Shown one piece after another: positions 16,084-24,404 of a DNA stretch of 64,000 bases. This stretch comes from Lachnospira multipara ATCC 19207. GTDB lineage: Bacteria > Bacillota > Clostridia > Lachnospirales > Lachnospiraceae. The stretch's first letter is position 1; every line of letters starts with the position of its first letter. Made by a program: the position numbers and the translations under genes. Below the pieces are notes generated by a model that had not been told where the DNA came from, ran no database searches, and saw only the letters and a program-made list of their open reading frames with translations. The DNA lies in the NCBI RefSeq assembly GCF_000424105.1, contig NZ_AUJG01000010.1, forward strand, positions 1 through 64,000, in the 5' to 3' direction.

Positions 16084-17637
16084 ATGAGTATTTTAACAGT
16101 AGAGCATTTATCCCATGGATTTGGTGATAGAGCAATTTTTGAAGATGTATCTTTTAAATTGAATAAGGGAGAACATGTTGGCTATGTTGGTAATAATGGT
16201 GCCGGTAAGTCAACATTTATGAATATAATTACAGGTAAGCTCATGCCTGATGAAGGTAAGATTGAATGGGCTAAGAATGTGAAGGTTGGTTATCTTGACC
16301 AGCATGCAGTCCTTGAGAAGGGCATGACTATTGAGGCAGTTTTAAAGATGGCTTTTGATGATCTTTTTGAACTTGAGAATCATATGAATGACATCTGCGC
16401 TAAGATGGGTGATGCTAGTGAAGAAGAAATGGAACAGTACATGGAAGAGCTTGGTACTATTCAGGATGTCTTAACTAACAGAGATTTTTACTTAATTGAT
16501 TCTAAGGTAGAAGAAGTTGCAAGAGCTCTAGGCCTTTTAGAGCTTGGACTTGATAAGGACGTTACAGAGCTTTCTGGTGGTCAAAGAACTAAGGTTTTAC
16601 TTGGTAAGTTACTTCTTGCAAAGCCTGATATTCTACTTCTTGATGAGCCTACAAACTACCTAGATCAGGAACACATTGCTTGGCTTACAAGATACTTAGA
16701 GGAATATGAGAATGCATTTATTCTTATTTCCCATGATATTCCATTCCTTAATAAGGTTGTAAATCTTATTTATCATGTGGATGGCAGACAGCTTAACAGA
16801 TATGTGGGCGATTACGACAAGTTTATGGAAGTTTACGAGATGAAGAAGTCTCAGCTTGAGGCTGCATATAATAAGCAGCAGCAGGAAATTGCTGACCTTA
16901 AGGATTTCGTTGCTAGGAATAAGGCTAGAGTTTCTACAAGAAATATGGCTATGTCGCGCCAGAAAAAGCTTGATAACATGGATATTATTGAGCTTGAAAA
17001 GGAAGCTCCTAAGCCAGAATTTAACTTCAAGGTGGCACGTACACCTTCTAGATACATTTTCCAAACTCATGACCTTGTAATTGGATATGATGAGCCCCTT
17101 TCAAAGCCTATTAATATTGAGATGGAACGCGGTCATATCGCTACAATTCGAGGCGTAAACGGAATTGGTAAGACAACACTTTTAAAGAGCATTTTAGGCC
17201 AGATTAAGCCTATTTCAGGTAGTGTTGAGCTTGGAGATTATTTAGAGATTGGATACTTTGAGCAGGAGACAAGACCGGATATTGAAACAACTTGTATTGA
17301 AGAGATTTGGGAGGAGTTCCCAGGTTTTACTCAGTACGAGGTGCGTTCAGCCCTTGCTAAGTGTGGACTTACAACTAAGCACATCGAAAGTAAGGTAAGA
17401 GTTTTATCCGGTGGTGAGCAGGCTAAGGTTAGACTTTGTAAGATTATTAATAGAGAGTCTAATTTACTTGTACTTGATGAGCCTACAAACCATTTAGACC
17501 AGGACGCTAAGAATGAGTTAAAGCGTGCTCTTAAGGAATATAAGGGTTCAGTGCTTATGGTTTGTCATGAGCCAGAATTCTATGAGGGTCTTGCAACTCA
17601 GGTAATTGACCTTGAAAAGTATACAACAAGATTATAG
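16084..17637 (+). CDS. ABC-F family ATPase
   Basis: The 517-residue protein has two ABC ATPase domains and no membrane segment. Walker A motifs are GNNGAGKST (residues 37-45) and GVNGIGKTT (about 356-364). Signature motifs LSGGQRTKV and LSGGEQAKV precede DEPTNYLD and DEPTNHLD Walker B sequences. A charged helical linker (about 240-310) with KKSQLEAAYNKQQQE lies between them, as in ABC-F proteins that bind the ribosomal E site. It could be a translation factor or a ribosome-protection resistance protein; the sequence alone does not decide. SD AAAAGGAG precedes ATG 16084. An upstream attenuator-like region would favour inducible expression. Confidence 0.92.
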   Translation: MSILTVEHLSHGFGDRAIFEDVSFKLNKGEHVGYVGNNGAGKSTFMNIITGKLMPDEGKIEWAKNVKVGYLDQHAVLEKGMTIEAVLKMAFDDLFELENHMNDICAKMGDASEEEMEQYMEELGTIQDVLTNRDFYLIDSKVEEVARALGLLELGLDKDVTELSGGQRTKVLLGKLLLAKPDILLLDEPTNYLDQEHIAWLTRYLEEYENAFILISHDIPFLNKVVNLIYHVDGRQLNRYVGDYDKFMEVYEMKKSQLEAAYNKQQQEIADLKDFVARNKARVSTRNMAMSRQKKLDNMDIIELEKEAPKPEFNFKVARTPSRYIFQTHDLVIGYDEPLSKPINIEMERGHIATIRGVNGIGKTTLLKSILGQIKPISGSVELGDYLEIGYFEQETRPDIETTCIEEIWEEFPGFTQYEVRSALAKCGLTTKHIESKVRVLSGGEQAKVRLCKIINRESNLLVLDEPTNHLDQDAKNELKRALKEYKGSVLMVCHEPEFYEGLATQVIDLEKYTTRL

Positions 17638-17666
17638 GATTATATTTAAAATTTTATAGATGGAGA

Positions 17667-17720
17667 AAAGCCACGTTTTTCTAGTCCTTTTAAGGGATTA
17701 GAGGGCGTGGCTTTATTTGT
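17667..17720 (+). terminator. Rho-independent terminator after the ABC-F gene
   Basis: AAAGCCACG (17667-17675) pairs with CGTGGCTTT (17706-17714), with an inner CTAGTCC/GGGATTAG stem and a T-rich tail. Confidence 0.8.
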
Positions 17721-17822
17721 AGGAGCTTATACAGGTGGACTTTTTCAGATATATTTGTTATATTATTAGTAGTATTCTAATCGTGAGGACATAACAAAAT
17801 AAACGTAAGGTGGAGGCTTAAA

Positions 17823-18785
17823 ATGAAGACTTATAAACAAGTTTTAATTGGAGCTTCTGCTTCTGTAGCTTTAGGATTATATGGAGCCACTAGGTATTTT
17901 TTTAATGCAGCTTTTGAGAGAAAGACGCTAGAAAAGTTCCCTAGACTAGGAAAGGGCTCTCCTTGGGAAGAGGAAATAGAAGAGGGGAGAATTTGGTTAA
18001 AATGCCACGCAGTACCAGTGGGCACCATTAACAGCTTTGATGGCTTAAAATTGTCTGGCTACTATGTGGAAGCACCAAATGCAAAGAGAACTATTGTAAT
18101 GTGTCATGGATGGAGAGGAAGCTGGGAACGTGATTTAGCAGGTATTTCTAAGTGGTTTTATAAAAATGGCTGCAACATGCTTCTAATAGATCAAAGAGCA
18201 CACGGATTTAGTCAAGGCAAATACACAACTTATGGACTTTTTGAAAGACTTGATTGTGTTAGCTGGTGTAACTGGTTAAATAAAATGTATAGGCCCGAGA
18301 AGATATTCTTGTATGGCGTGTCAATGGGGGCAAGTACTGTACTTATGGCATCAGGAACCGATGGATTACCATTTAATGTAGCAGGGATTATTGCTGATTG
18401 TGGCTTTAGTTCGCCATATGACATTATTGCTTATACAGGCTGGAATATAGCCCATGTACCGGAACATCCATTTATGGATGTCTTAAATCTAATGGTGCGT
18501 AGAAGAATAGGTGTGGGATTAAAATCATTTAGTGTGGCAGACGCTATGAAAAATAATACAACACCATTACTATTAATCCATGGAAAAGAAGATGAATTTG
18601 TCCCCTTTGGCATGTCAATAGAAAACTACAACGAAAGTAATCAGGACACTTCGTTGCTACTAATTGACGGTGCAAATCATTGTCTTAGTTACTATGTGGA
18701 TAGAAAAAATTATACTAAGACACTAAAAGAATTTATTATCAAGGCAGAAAAGGATTTCAAAACTAGGGATCTTTATGGGACTTGA
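17823..18785 (+). CDS. Alpha/beta hydrolase with N-terminal membrane anchor
   Basis: This is a 320-residue serine hydrolase. A hydrophobic segment at about 7-28 could anchor it or be a signal peptide. CHGWRGSWERD (94-104) supplies the oxyanion region, Ser167 sits in YGVSMGAS, and LIHGKEDEFVP and ANHCLSY provide the likely Asp and His of the triad. The architecture resembles YqkD/FrsA-like hydrolases. The substrate is unknown. GGTGGAGG precedes the ATG. The stop codon TGA overlaps the first two bases of a 162-nt structured repeat. Confidence 0.87.
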   Translation: MKTYKQVLIGASASVALGLYGATRYFFNAAFERKTLEKFPRLGKGSPWEEEIEEGRIWLKCHAVPVGTINSFDGLKLSGYYVEAPNAKRTIVMCHGWRGSWERDLAGISKWFYKNGCNMLLIDQRAHGFSQGKYTTYGLFERLDCVSWCNWLNKMYRPEKIFLYGVSMGASTVLMASGTDGLPFNVAGIIADCGFSSPYDIIAYTGWNIAHVPEHPFMDVLNLMVRRRIGVGLKSFSVADAMKNNTTPLLLIHGKEDEFVPFGMSIENYNESNQDTSLLLIDGANHCLSYYVDRKNYTKTLKEFIIKAEKDFKTRDLYGT

Positions 18786-18945
18786 ACGCAGTGTAAGCAA
18801 TCCTCCGCTTCAAAAGCGTAAGCTTTAAGCGGGGGTATAAAGCTTACTAGTGTCAGAAGGGGTTAATGCCCCTTCTGACAGGTGGCACAAAGTGCCACTG
18901 CGTTCATGAGGAAGTAGCGAAGCGGATTCCGAATGTCCGCTTTAC
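18784..18945. repeat. 162-nt structured dispersed repeat, copy 1
   Basis: This element matches 35428-35589 with only two clear substitutions. GAACGCAGTG (18784-18793) and CACTGCGTTC (18896-18905) are perfect inverted arms. Between them lie a GTAAGC/GCTTAC stem with a CCTCCGCTT/AAGCGGGGG helix, a GTCAGAAGGGG/CCCCTTCTGAC hairpin and a GTGGCAC-AAA-GTGCCAC hairpin. The tail ends with AAGCGGA/TCCGCTT. It starts inside the stop codon of the hydrolase gene and ends before the next SD. Confidence 0.92.
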
Positions 18946-18973
18946 AAAAGTGGCAATATTAGGAGGTGACTAG

Positions 18974-19906
18974 ATGCCAGCTTATTTTTCTCACTATACA
19001 TGTGGGGTAAAAGCTTATGAGTCAATTCCAATATCATATTTGAAAAAATGTATATCAGACCACAGACATGCATACTGCTTTGGACTTGAGGGCCCGGATT
19101 TCGTTTTCTTTAATGTAACCTTTGGAAAGAGAAGTTTGGGTAGCATTATGCATGAGGAAAAATGCGGTCTTTTCCTTAGAAATTTATATAAAGAGTGCGT
19201 GAAATTAAAGGGAGAAAGTAGAAGAATAGCCCTTGCTTACTATGCTGGCTTTCTTGGCCACTACGCCCTTGATACAGTCGCTCATCCTCTCGTTTACAGT
19301 TTGTGTGAGGAGGATACAAAGATGAAATCTCTGGGAAAACATTTTCGATATGAAGCCGCAATGGATAATTATGTCGTAAGAGATTATTTAAAACGTGAAG
19401 TGACAGATGTAAAGATAATGCAGCTTACAAGGCTTTGGGGCATGGAAAAGAAAGTGGTTATGCGCGTCTTTAATAGGGCAGTAAGCAGGACCTACCATGC
19501 AAGAAAGATAAACCTACTTTCCGTCTATATGATGTATTTTTCCTATGCTTTTGTAAGGAATCACTTTAACGATAAGTTTAAGATTAAGGAGAATTTTTTT
19601 GAGGCTTTTGAAAATGTAATTTATAGACACAATTTTCATTCAGCCCTTTATGTAAATAACAACCTTTATGGTTACACAAAAGAAGACTACAAGCTCTTTA
19701 ATGAAAAGATGGAGATGGGCATTAAAAGAGCCGCAGAGATACTTAGATGCTTTAATTATGCAACCCGTGGCGAATTGTACGGAGAAGAAGAAAAATGGAA
19801 TAGGGAGTACGAATTTTTCAAAGAAATAGGGAACTTCTCTTATCATTCTGGCGAAAGGCTAGATGATGCATTTTACGAAGACGATGAGGTAGAAAATTAT
19901 GGATAA
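18974..19906 (+). CDS. Zinc-dependent phospholipase C-like protein
   Basis: The 310-residue protein begins with the PF00882-type pattern: His7, GPD at 40-42, His60, and a GHYALDTVAHPLVY block with His96, Asp100 and His104. These fit the zinc ligands of the phospholipase C/S1-P1 nuclease fold. No signal peptide is visible, so unlike clostridial alpha-toxins it is probably intracellular. The second half is helical and rich in aromatic residues. AGGAGGTGA precedes ATG 18974. Its last 8 bp overlap the EAL gene, suggesting translational coupling. Real substrate unknown; a lipid or nucleotide phosphoester is likely. Confidence 0.85.
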   Translation: MPAYFSHYTCGVKAYESIPISYLKKCISDHRHAYCFGLEGPDFVFFNVTFGKRSLGSIMHEEKCGLFLRNLYKECVKLKGESRRIALAYYAGFLGHYALDTVAHPLVYSLCEEDTKMKSLGKHFRYEAAMDNYVVRDYLKREVTDVKIMQLTRLWGMEKKVVMRVFNRAVSRTYHARKINLLSVYMMYFSYAFVRNHFNDKFKIKENFFEAFENVIYRHNFHSALYVNNNLYGYTKEDYKLFNEKMEMGIKRAAEILRCFNYATRGELYGEEEKWNREYEFFKEIGNFSYHSGERLDDAFYEDDEVENYG

Positions 19907-21512
19907 TTACAATAATAGATGTGCTATTATGGAAAACTTAATTCAATCATCTCTTGATGCAGTTCTTGTTTTTGATGAAAAAGGACGTCTTGATTTGACT
20001 AATGACAACGGCAAAGACTTATTAGAATTGCTTGATATTGATCCGGATAATTGCCATTTGACTAACATAAGTAGCAATAGGCACCTATCAGGCCTTGAGG
20101 ATTTAAGCGAATCCTTTGTAAAGGCCATAAATTTAAAGGTAAATGATGAGGAAAGAAAATATAATTGCAATTACGGTAGGGTTTTTAAAGAGAAATCCTA
20201 TGTGGGCTGCTTTTTGATTTTCAATGATTTCACCTGCCAAGAATTACTTTTTAGAAAGCAAAAATATATTGCTGAACACGATGAAATCACGGACTTCTAC
20301 AATAAATCTGCCTTCTATAGATATACGGAGGAATTAATTGAGAATCATCCGGATATTAAATTTGATATTATTTATTCTGATATAAAGGACTTTAAATTAA
20401 TTAATGAAAATTACGGACAAGATGTGGGTAATGAAGTTTTACTCTCAATTGCTGAGATTTTAAAGAACTTCCCACAAACTAATACGGTAATTGGTAGGCT
20501 AGAGGCAGATCACTTTGCACTTTGTATGCCAGATGACAGACTAGATGTGGACTTAATTAAGAAGCATTCCTGGATTCAGATAAAGAAGGATGATTATGAC
20601 CTTGTGGTTCACAACGTCTTTGGAATTTATCAGATTAGTGATAAGGAAGAAATAGATGTGCCAACTATGTGCGAGCGAGCTAGAATGGCCCTTGAGCATG
20701 ATGGACTTGAAAAGAAGGTTTGCTTTTATAACGAGGTTATGAAGGAAAACCTAATAAAGGAGCAGCACATTTTAAAGCACTTTGCCATGTATATTAGGGA
20801 GCGCAAGTTCCTAGTTTATATGCAGCCTCAATACGACTGCAAAACTGGCAATTTAGTGGGGGCTGAGGCTTTGGTTCGTTTAAAGAGGAAAAGTGGTATT
20901 TCGATTCCTTATGATTTTGTGCCAATCTTAGAAAAGAATGGCTATATAACTGAGATGGACTATTACGTTTGGGAAGAGGCTTGTAGATTTTTAAGAAAAT
21001 GTATCGACAACAAGTCAGAAGTAGTGCCAATTGCAGTTAACGTTTCTTGCAAGGACTTTGATAAGATAAATGTTAACAATGCATTTTGCATATTAACAAA
21101 GAAATATAATATTCCTCATGACCTAATTAGACTTGAGATTACGGAAAGTGCTATTGCTTCAGACGAGAAGTTAATTAGAGTTGTAAAGGATCTAAGGCGA
21201 AACGGCTTCTTAGTGGAGATTGATGACTTTGGAAGTGGTTATTCATCTCTTAATATGCTGCAGAAAATCTCCATTGATGTGGTAAAGCTTGATATGAATT
21301 TTGTTAGGGAAGATTCAAATAAAGAAAGCGGCCTAATAATTTTAGAGGGTATAATTAAGCTTTTAAAATCCCTTAGAATGACGGTTATTGCAGAGGGGGT
21401 TGAGACCAAGGAACAGCTAAATCTCTTGACTCGCTTAGGCTGTGATGTAATTCAGGGATATTATTATTCAAGGCCTATTCCAATGGATGAATTTTACGAT
21501 AGTTTAAAATAA
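19899..21512 (+). CDS. c-di-GMP phosphodiesterase: PAS-like, degenerate GGDEF, EAL
   Basis: Of the 537 residues, about 10-125 form a PAS-like sensor without membrane helices. About 130-270 is a GGDEF fold whose signature is replaced by LEADHF, so it should not make c-di-GMP. About 285-535 is an EAL domain with AEALVRLK, Asn in AVNVSCKDF, LEITES, IDDFGSGYS, KLDMNF and AEGVET, so it probably hydrolyses c-di-GMP. The degenerate GGDEF may serve as a GTP sensor, as in known hybrid proteins. It overlaps the phospholipase-like gene by 8 bp. Confidence 0.92.
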   Translation: MDNYNNRCAIMENLIQSSLDAVLVFDEKGRLDLTNDNGKDLLELLDIDPDNCHLTNISSNRHLSGLEDLSESFVKAINLKVNDEERKYNCNYGRVFKEKSYVGCFLIFNDFTCQELLFRKQKYIAEHDEITDFYNKSAFYRYTEELIENHPDIKFDIIYSDIKDFKLINENYGQDVGNEVLLSIAEILKNFPQTNTVIGRLEADHFALCMPDDRLDVDLIKKHSWIQIKKDDYDLVVHNVFGIYQISDKEEIDVPTMCERARMALEHDGLEKKVCFYNEVMKENLIKEQHILKHFAMYIRERKFLVYMQPQYDCKTGNLVGAEALVRLKRKSGISIPYDFVPILEKNGYITEMDYYVWEEACRFLRKCIDNKSEVVPIAVNVSCKDFDKINVNNAFCILTKKYNIPHDLIRLEITESAIASDEKLIRVVKDLRRNGFLVEIDDFGSGYSSLNMLQKISIDVVKLDMNFVREDSNKESGLIILEGIIKLLKSLRMTVIAEGVETKEQLNLLTRLGCDVIQGYYYSRPIPMDEFYDSLK

Positions 21513-21605
21513 ATGTTTATTTCTAAAAATATAAATGATATACTTAACCTAGTGTTATCTAAAACTAAATAATTATTTCTAAAAAGATTATCGGGAGGGA
21601 TAAGT

Positions 21606-22301
21606 ATGAAAAAATTTATTGCCGAATTAATCGGTACATGTGTACTTGTGACACTAGGTTGTGGAACTGCTATGCTTGTTGGCTGTAACGCTGTAATGGG
21701 TGGAGGTTATATTTTAACAGCTCTTGCCTTTGGCCTTTCAATTGTAGCTATGGCTTACTCAATTGGTAACATTTCAGGTTGCCATGTAAACCCAGCAGTT
21801 TCTTTTGCTTTCTTAATTAAGGGAGATTTATCTATTAAGGATTTCTGCTCATACGTTTGTGCTCAGATTTTAGGTGCACTTGCAGGTGCAGGTATTCTTG
21901 CATTTATATTTAACACAGGTAAGCTTGTGGACATGACTGGGGGTTATGGAAGCAATGGCGTATCGGGTGTTGGCGACAACTATGCAACAGCTATAATCGT
22001 TGAAATTGTTCTTACATACATTTTTGTAATGGCAATTCTTGGCGTTACATCAAAGAAGGCTAAGCATGGTAATGTAGCTGGTCTTGTAATCGGTTTAACA
22101 CTTACATTAGTTCATATCCTAGGCATCGGCCTTACAGGTACATCTGTAAACCCAGCTAGAAGCTTAGGCCCAGCTATTGTAGCAGCAATCGATGGTAACT
22201 CAGATCCTATTAAGTGTGTTTGGGTATTTATTGTGGCTCCACTTATTGGTGCAGCTCTTGCAGCCCTTTGCACAAAGCTCTTAGAGGGTAAGAACGAGTA
22301 A
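21606..22301 (+). CDS. aqpZ: Aquaporin Z-type MIP channel
   Basis: This 231-residue protein has six membrane segments and two half-helix loops with CHVNPAVSF and SVNPARSLGPA, the paired NPA motifs of aquaporins. The second loop lacks the Asp that marks glycerol facilitators (NPARD), so it is probably a water-type channel. The start has CGGGAGGG upstream. It is a single gene, closed by a strong terminator and followed by the heat-shock gene. Confidence 0.92.
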   Translation: MKKFIAELIGTCVLVTLGCGTAMLVGCNAVMGGGYILTALAFGLSIVAMAYSIGNISGCHVNPAVSFAFLIKGDLSIKDFCSYVCAQILGALAGAGILAFIFNTGKLVDMTGGYGSNGVSGVGDNYATAIIVEIVLTYIFVMAILGVTSKKAKHGNVAGLVIGLTLTLVHILGIGLTGTSVNPARSLGPAIVAAIDGNSDPIKCVWVFIVAPLIGAALAALCTKLLEGKNE

Positions 22302-22390
22302 TATAAAAGATAAATATAAGAAAAAAGAATAGTAATAGATAATACTAAACTAACAAAACAGAATTTACTATGCATTACAAATGCAGTAAT

Positions 22391-22432
22391 AGCCTGCCTT
22401 TCGAGTGATTTCGAGGGCAGGCTTAATTTTTT
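22391..22432 (+). terminator. Rho-independent terminator after aqpZ
   Basis: AGCCTGCC (22391-22398) pairs with GGCAGGCT (22416-22423); TCGA/TCGA extends the inner stem and a T-run follows. Confidence 0.88.
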
Positions 22433-22458
22433 CTTAATAAAGTTTATAAAATGTTTTG

Positions 22459-22498
22459 TTAGCACTCTATTGACGTGAGTGCTAACAGGTGTTATAAC
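22459..22498 (+). promoter_or_regulatory. CIRCE operator overlapping a sigma-A promoter
   Basis: TTAGCACTC (22459-22467), N9 and GAGTGCTAA (22477-22485) form a perfect CIRCE, the HrcA repressor site. The -35 box TTGACG (22470-22475) lies across the spacer, with a 17-nt gap to TATAAC (22493-22498). HrcA binding would block RNA polymerase directly. Confidence 0.97.
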
Positions 22499-22564
22499 AT
22501 AATTGTCAAGAGGATAAGAACAGAAGTTAAAAAATAGCTCTTGAAGATTAAGGAGGAATTGAGT

Positions 22565-23008
22565 ATGTTAAATTCATTATTGGTTAGAAATGGTATGTTT
22601 GATGATTTATTTGAGGATTTCATGGATAAGACACCAGCTTTATTTTCTGGCTATGTAAGCCCTTGTCTTGGACATCTTAACACAGATGTAAAAGAGACAG
22701 AGACAAGCTATGATCTTGCAATCGATTTACCAGGATATGATAAAAATGACGTCAAGATTTCTCTAAACGATGGATACTTAAGCATTGAGGCATCTAGAGA
22801 ATCAGATGATGAAAAGAAAGATAAGGATGGCAACTTCCTAAGAAGAGAAAGATATTCTGGACAGGTTTGCAGAAGCTACTATGTCGGAAATCAAATTAAG
22901 GATGACGATATTAAGGCATCCTTCAAGGATGGAGTCTTAAATGTAATTGTACCTAAGAAGCTTGAAACTAAGAAGGTTGAAGAGAAGAAGTACATTGCAA
23001 TTGACTAA
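22565..23008 (+). CDS. Small heat-shock protein, Hsp20/alpha-crystallin family
   Basis: A 147-residue ATP-independent holdase. The alpha-crystallin domain covers about residues 35-135, with TDVKETETSYDLAIDLPGYDKNDV split by the usual strands, and A-x-x-x-G-V-L as ASFKDGVLNV near 118-127. A short charged tail follows. The ATG at 22565 has AGGAGG upstream; an ATG at 22541 lacks one. CIRCE control means it is HrcA-regulated, which is the class usually seen for groESL and dnaK operons. Confidence 0.95.
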   Translation: MLNSLLVRNGMFDDLFEDFMDKTPALFSGYVSPCLGHLNTDVKETETSYDLAIDLPGYDKNDVKISLNDGYLSIEASRESDDEKKDKDGNFLRRERYSGQVCRSYYVGNQIKDDDIKASFKDGVLNVIVPKKLETKKVEEKKYIAID

Positions 23009-23090
23009 TCAAATATAGATCAAAAATAAACATACAAGTTAATGTTACAAGGGTAATATTACAAAAAACTTACAATAGAAAATTTCTTGG

Positions 23091-23118
23091 CTAGCTGCCT
23101 TTAGGGGCAGCTAGTTTT
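23091..23118 (+). terminator. Rho-independent terminator after hsp20
   Basis: CTAGCTGCC (23091-23099) pairs with GGCAGCTAG (23106-23114), followed by TTTT. Confidence 0.8.
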
Positions 23119-23165
23119 ATGATGAGAATCAACTACTAAATAATAAACCTGATTTAAACTTTTTT

Positions 23166-23228
23166 GAACGTAGTGTAAGCAATCCCCCGCTTCAAAAGCG
23201 TAAGCTTTAAGCGGGTTTATTTTTTTGC
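23166..23228 (+). repeat. Truncated copy 3 of the 162-nt repeat, acting as a terminator
   Basis: The first 50 nt of the dispersed element recur (23166-23215) with GAACGTAG in place of GAACGCAG. The element breaks off after CCCGCTT...AAGCGGG and runs into TTTATTTTTTT, which makes an intrinsic terminator. Confidence 0.85.
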
Positions 23229-23280
23229 TTTTTTCTAATATTTTTAATTCATAAGGAAATTGTATAAAAAAATAAATAGA

Positions 23281-23309
23281 TTGTATACAACTATTTGACT
23301 ATCAAAATA
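23281..23309. promoter_or_regulatory. FabT-like operator site A with adjacent palindrome
   Basis: TTTGA-CTA-TCAAA (23294-23306) matches the 5-3-5 pattern known for FabT operators (TTTGA-TTA-TCAAA). Directly upstream is the perfect 10-bp palindrome TTGTATACAA (23281-23290). Confidence 0.65.
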
Positions 23310-23386
23310 AGTGCTGGAGCGAGATTGGAAACCCACGCTAAGAAGTGGTTTAAAAAACTAGGTTTTAAAGGGTTTATACGTATACT
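23310..23386. other. Spacer between two putative operators
   Basis: This stretch contains CCAC/GTGG with short loops (around 23333-23348) and TATACGTATA, a 10-bp palindrome (23375-23384). No open frame or assigned RNA is seen. Confidence 0.4.
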
Positions 23387-23388
23387 GT

Positions 23389-23435
23389 TTTGATATTCAA
23401 ACTAGCTTGACAAAAAAATTTAATTGTTTTATAGT
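23389..23435 (+). promoter_or_regulatory. FabT-like operator site B and promoter of the acc/fab operon
   Basis: TTTGA-TAT-TCAAA (23389-23401) ends 5 nt before the -35 box TTGACA (23407-23412). A 17-nt spacer leads to TATAGT (23430-23435). Promoter quality is high; the operator call rests on similarity to the FabT consensus and on the MarR gene downstream of the operon. Confidence 0.78.
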
Positions 23436-23498
23436 CATAACGTTTTCAGTTAAACAATTTGTAAACAAAAAAATCAAACAGTAAAGGGAGTAATTATT

Positions 23499-23735
23499 AT
23501 GACAACATTTGAAAACGTAAAAGAAATTATTGTAGACACATTAAGCCTTGATGCAGACGAGATTAAGTTAGAAAGCGATTTAATCAATGACTTAGGTATT
23601 GATTCATTAGACGTTATGGAATTAGTAATGGCTATCGATGAGAAGTGCAACGTAACAATTCCAGACGAAGAAATTCCTAACTTAACAACTGTTGAAGCTA
23701 TCGTAAATTATATCGATGCTAATAAGGCAGCCTAA
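23499..23735 (+). CDS. acpP: Acyl carrier protein
   Basis: The 78-residue acidic four-helix protein carries the growing acyl chain on phosphopantetheine. The attachment serine is in GIDSLDVMEL (Ser40). It is first in the acc/fab operon, with SD AAGGGAG before the ATG. Two hairpin elements and a terminator-like stem separate it from accB, so it may be made in excess of the enzymes. Confidence 0.97.
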   Translation: MTTFENVKEIIVDTLSLDADEIKLESDLINDLGIDSLDVMELVMAIDEKCNVTIPDEEIPNLTTVEAIVNYIDANKAA

Positions 23736-23738
23736 GGC

Positions 23739-23812
23739 AATGTCGTAACCGCTTAAGCGGTTACGATGTAGCGTCAGCCCGATTTTGCTCAAGCAAAATT
23801 CTAATGGCTGAT
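23739..23812 (+). repeat. Two-hairpin unit, copy in the acpP-accB gap
   Basis: AATGTCG opens a perfect stem, TCGTAACCGC (23743-23752) with GCGGTTACGA (23757-23766). GATGTAGC joins it to a second hairpin: CAGCC/GGCTG closing GATTTTGC/GCAAAATT and a CTAAT. The unit starts three bases after the acpP stop and recurs between fabG and fabF. Confidence 0.88.
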
Positions 23813-23824
23813 GTTCTTTAAGAA

Positions 23825-23858
23825 GGGGCTTGTTATTTAACAAGCCCCGTTAATTTTT
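23825..23858 (+). terminator. Terminator-like hairpin after acpP
   Basis: GGGGCTTGTT (23825-23834) pairs with AACAAGCCCC (23839-23848), followed by GTTAATTTTT. The broken T-tract predicts partial termination, which would raise acpP over downstream genes. Confidence 0.7.
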
Positions 23859-23876
23859 AAGGAAAGGGACTAAATA

Positions 23877-24404
23877 ATGCTATTTAGTGATGATAAGGGT
23901 ATGAGTTTAGAAATACAAGATATAGAGAGATTAATGGACAAGTTTGAAAAGAGTTCATTAAGCGAGATGTCAGTTAATGACAATAAGGTTAGTTTTGTTT
24001 TTAAGAAGAATATTGGTGCAAGTGCAGTTGAGTATACAAACAATAATTTAGTAAATCAGGCAAAGGAAGTTACAGTGTCTGCTAAGGAATCAAATGTAGT
24101 TGCAGCAAATGAGTCTGTAGAAGCTCCTTTAGAAGAGTCAGCAAAGAAAGAAGAGAAGTTAGAAGGAAGCTTTGTTACAGCTCCAGTTTCAGGAATCTTT
24201 TATAGTGCTAGTAAGCCAGGAGAAGCTGATTTTGTTAAGATTGGCGATAAGGTTAAAAAAGGAGATGTGCTAGGACTTATTGAAGCTATGAAGGTTATGA
24301 ATGAACTTCTAGCTCCAAGAGATGGTGTAGTTGAGAAAATTAATGTTTCTGATGAAACATTTGTAGAATATGGACAGGAGTTAATATGTTTAAAAGATTG
24401 TTAA
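23877..24404 (+). CDS. accB: Biotin carboxyl carrier protein of acetyl-CoA carboxylase
   Basis: The 175-residue protein has an N-terminal helical region, an Ala/Glu-rich linker (about 50-95) and a C-terminal biotinyl domain with EAMKVMNE, where Lys139 takes biotin. It carries CO2 between biotin carboxylase and carboxyltransferase. The ORF overlaps accC by 19 bp, so translation is likely coupled. Confidence 0.95.
   Translation: MLFSDDKGMSLEIQDIERLMDKFEKSSLSEMSVNDNKVSFVFKKNIGASAVEYTNNNLVNQAKEVTVSAKESNVVAANESVEAPLEESAKKEEKLEGSFVTAPVSGIFYSASKPGEADFVKIGDKVKKGDVLGLIEAMKVMNELLAPRDGVVEKINVSDETFVEYGQELICLKDC

Noticed and set aside
16696-17080. Open frames on both strands inside the ABC-F gene
   Set aside because: They lie wholly within a clearly conserved gene and show no independent signal.
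18784-18945. Insertion sequence or phage attachment site
   Set aside because: No transposase, integrase or tRNA is near, and target-site duplications are not visible.
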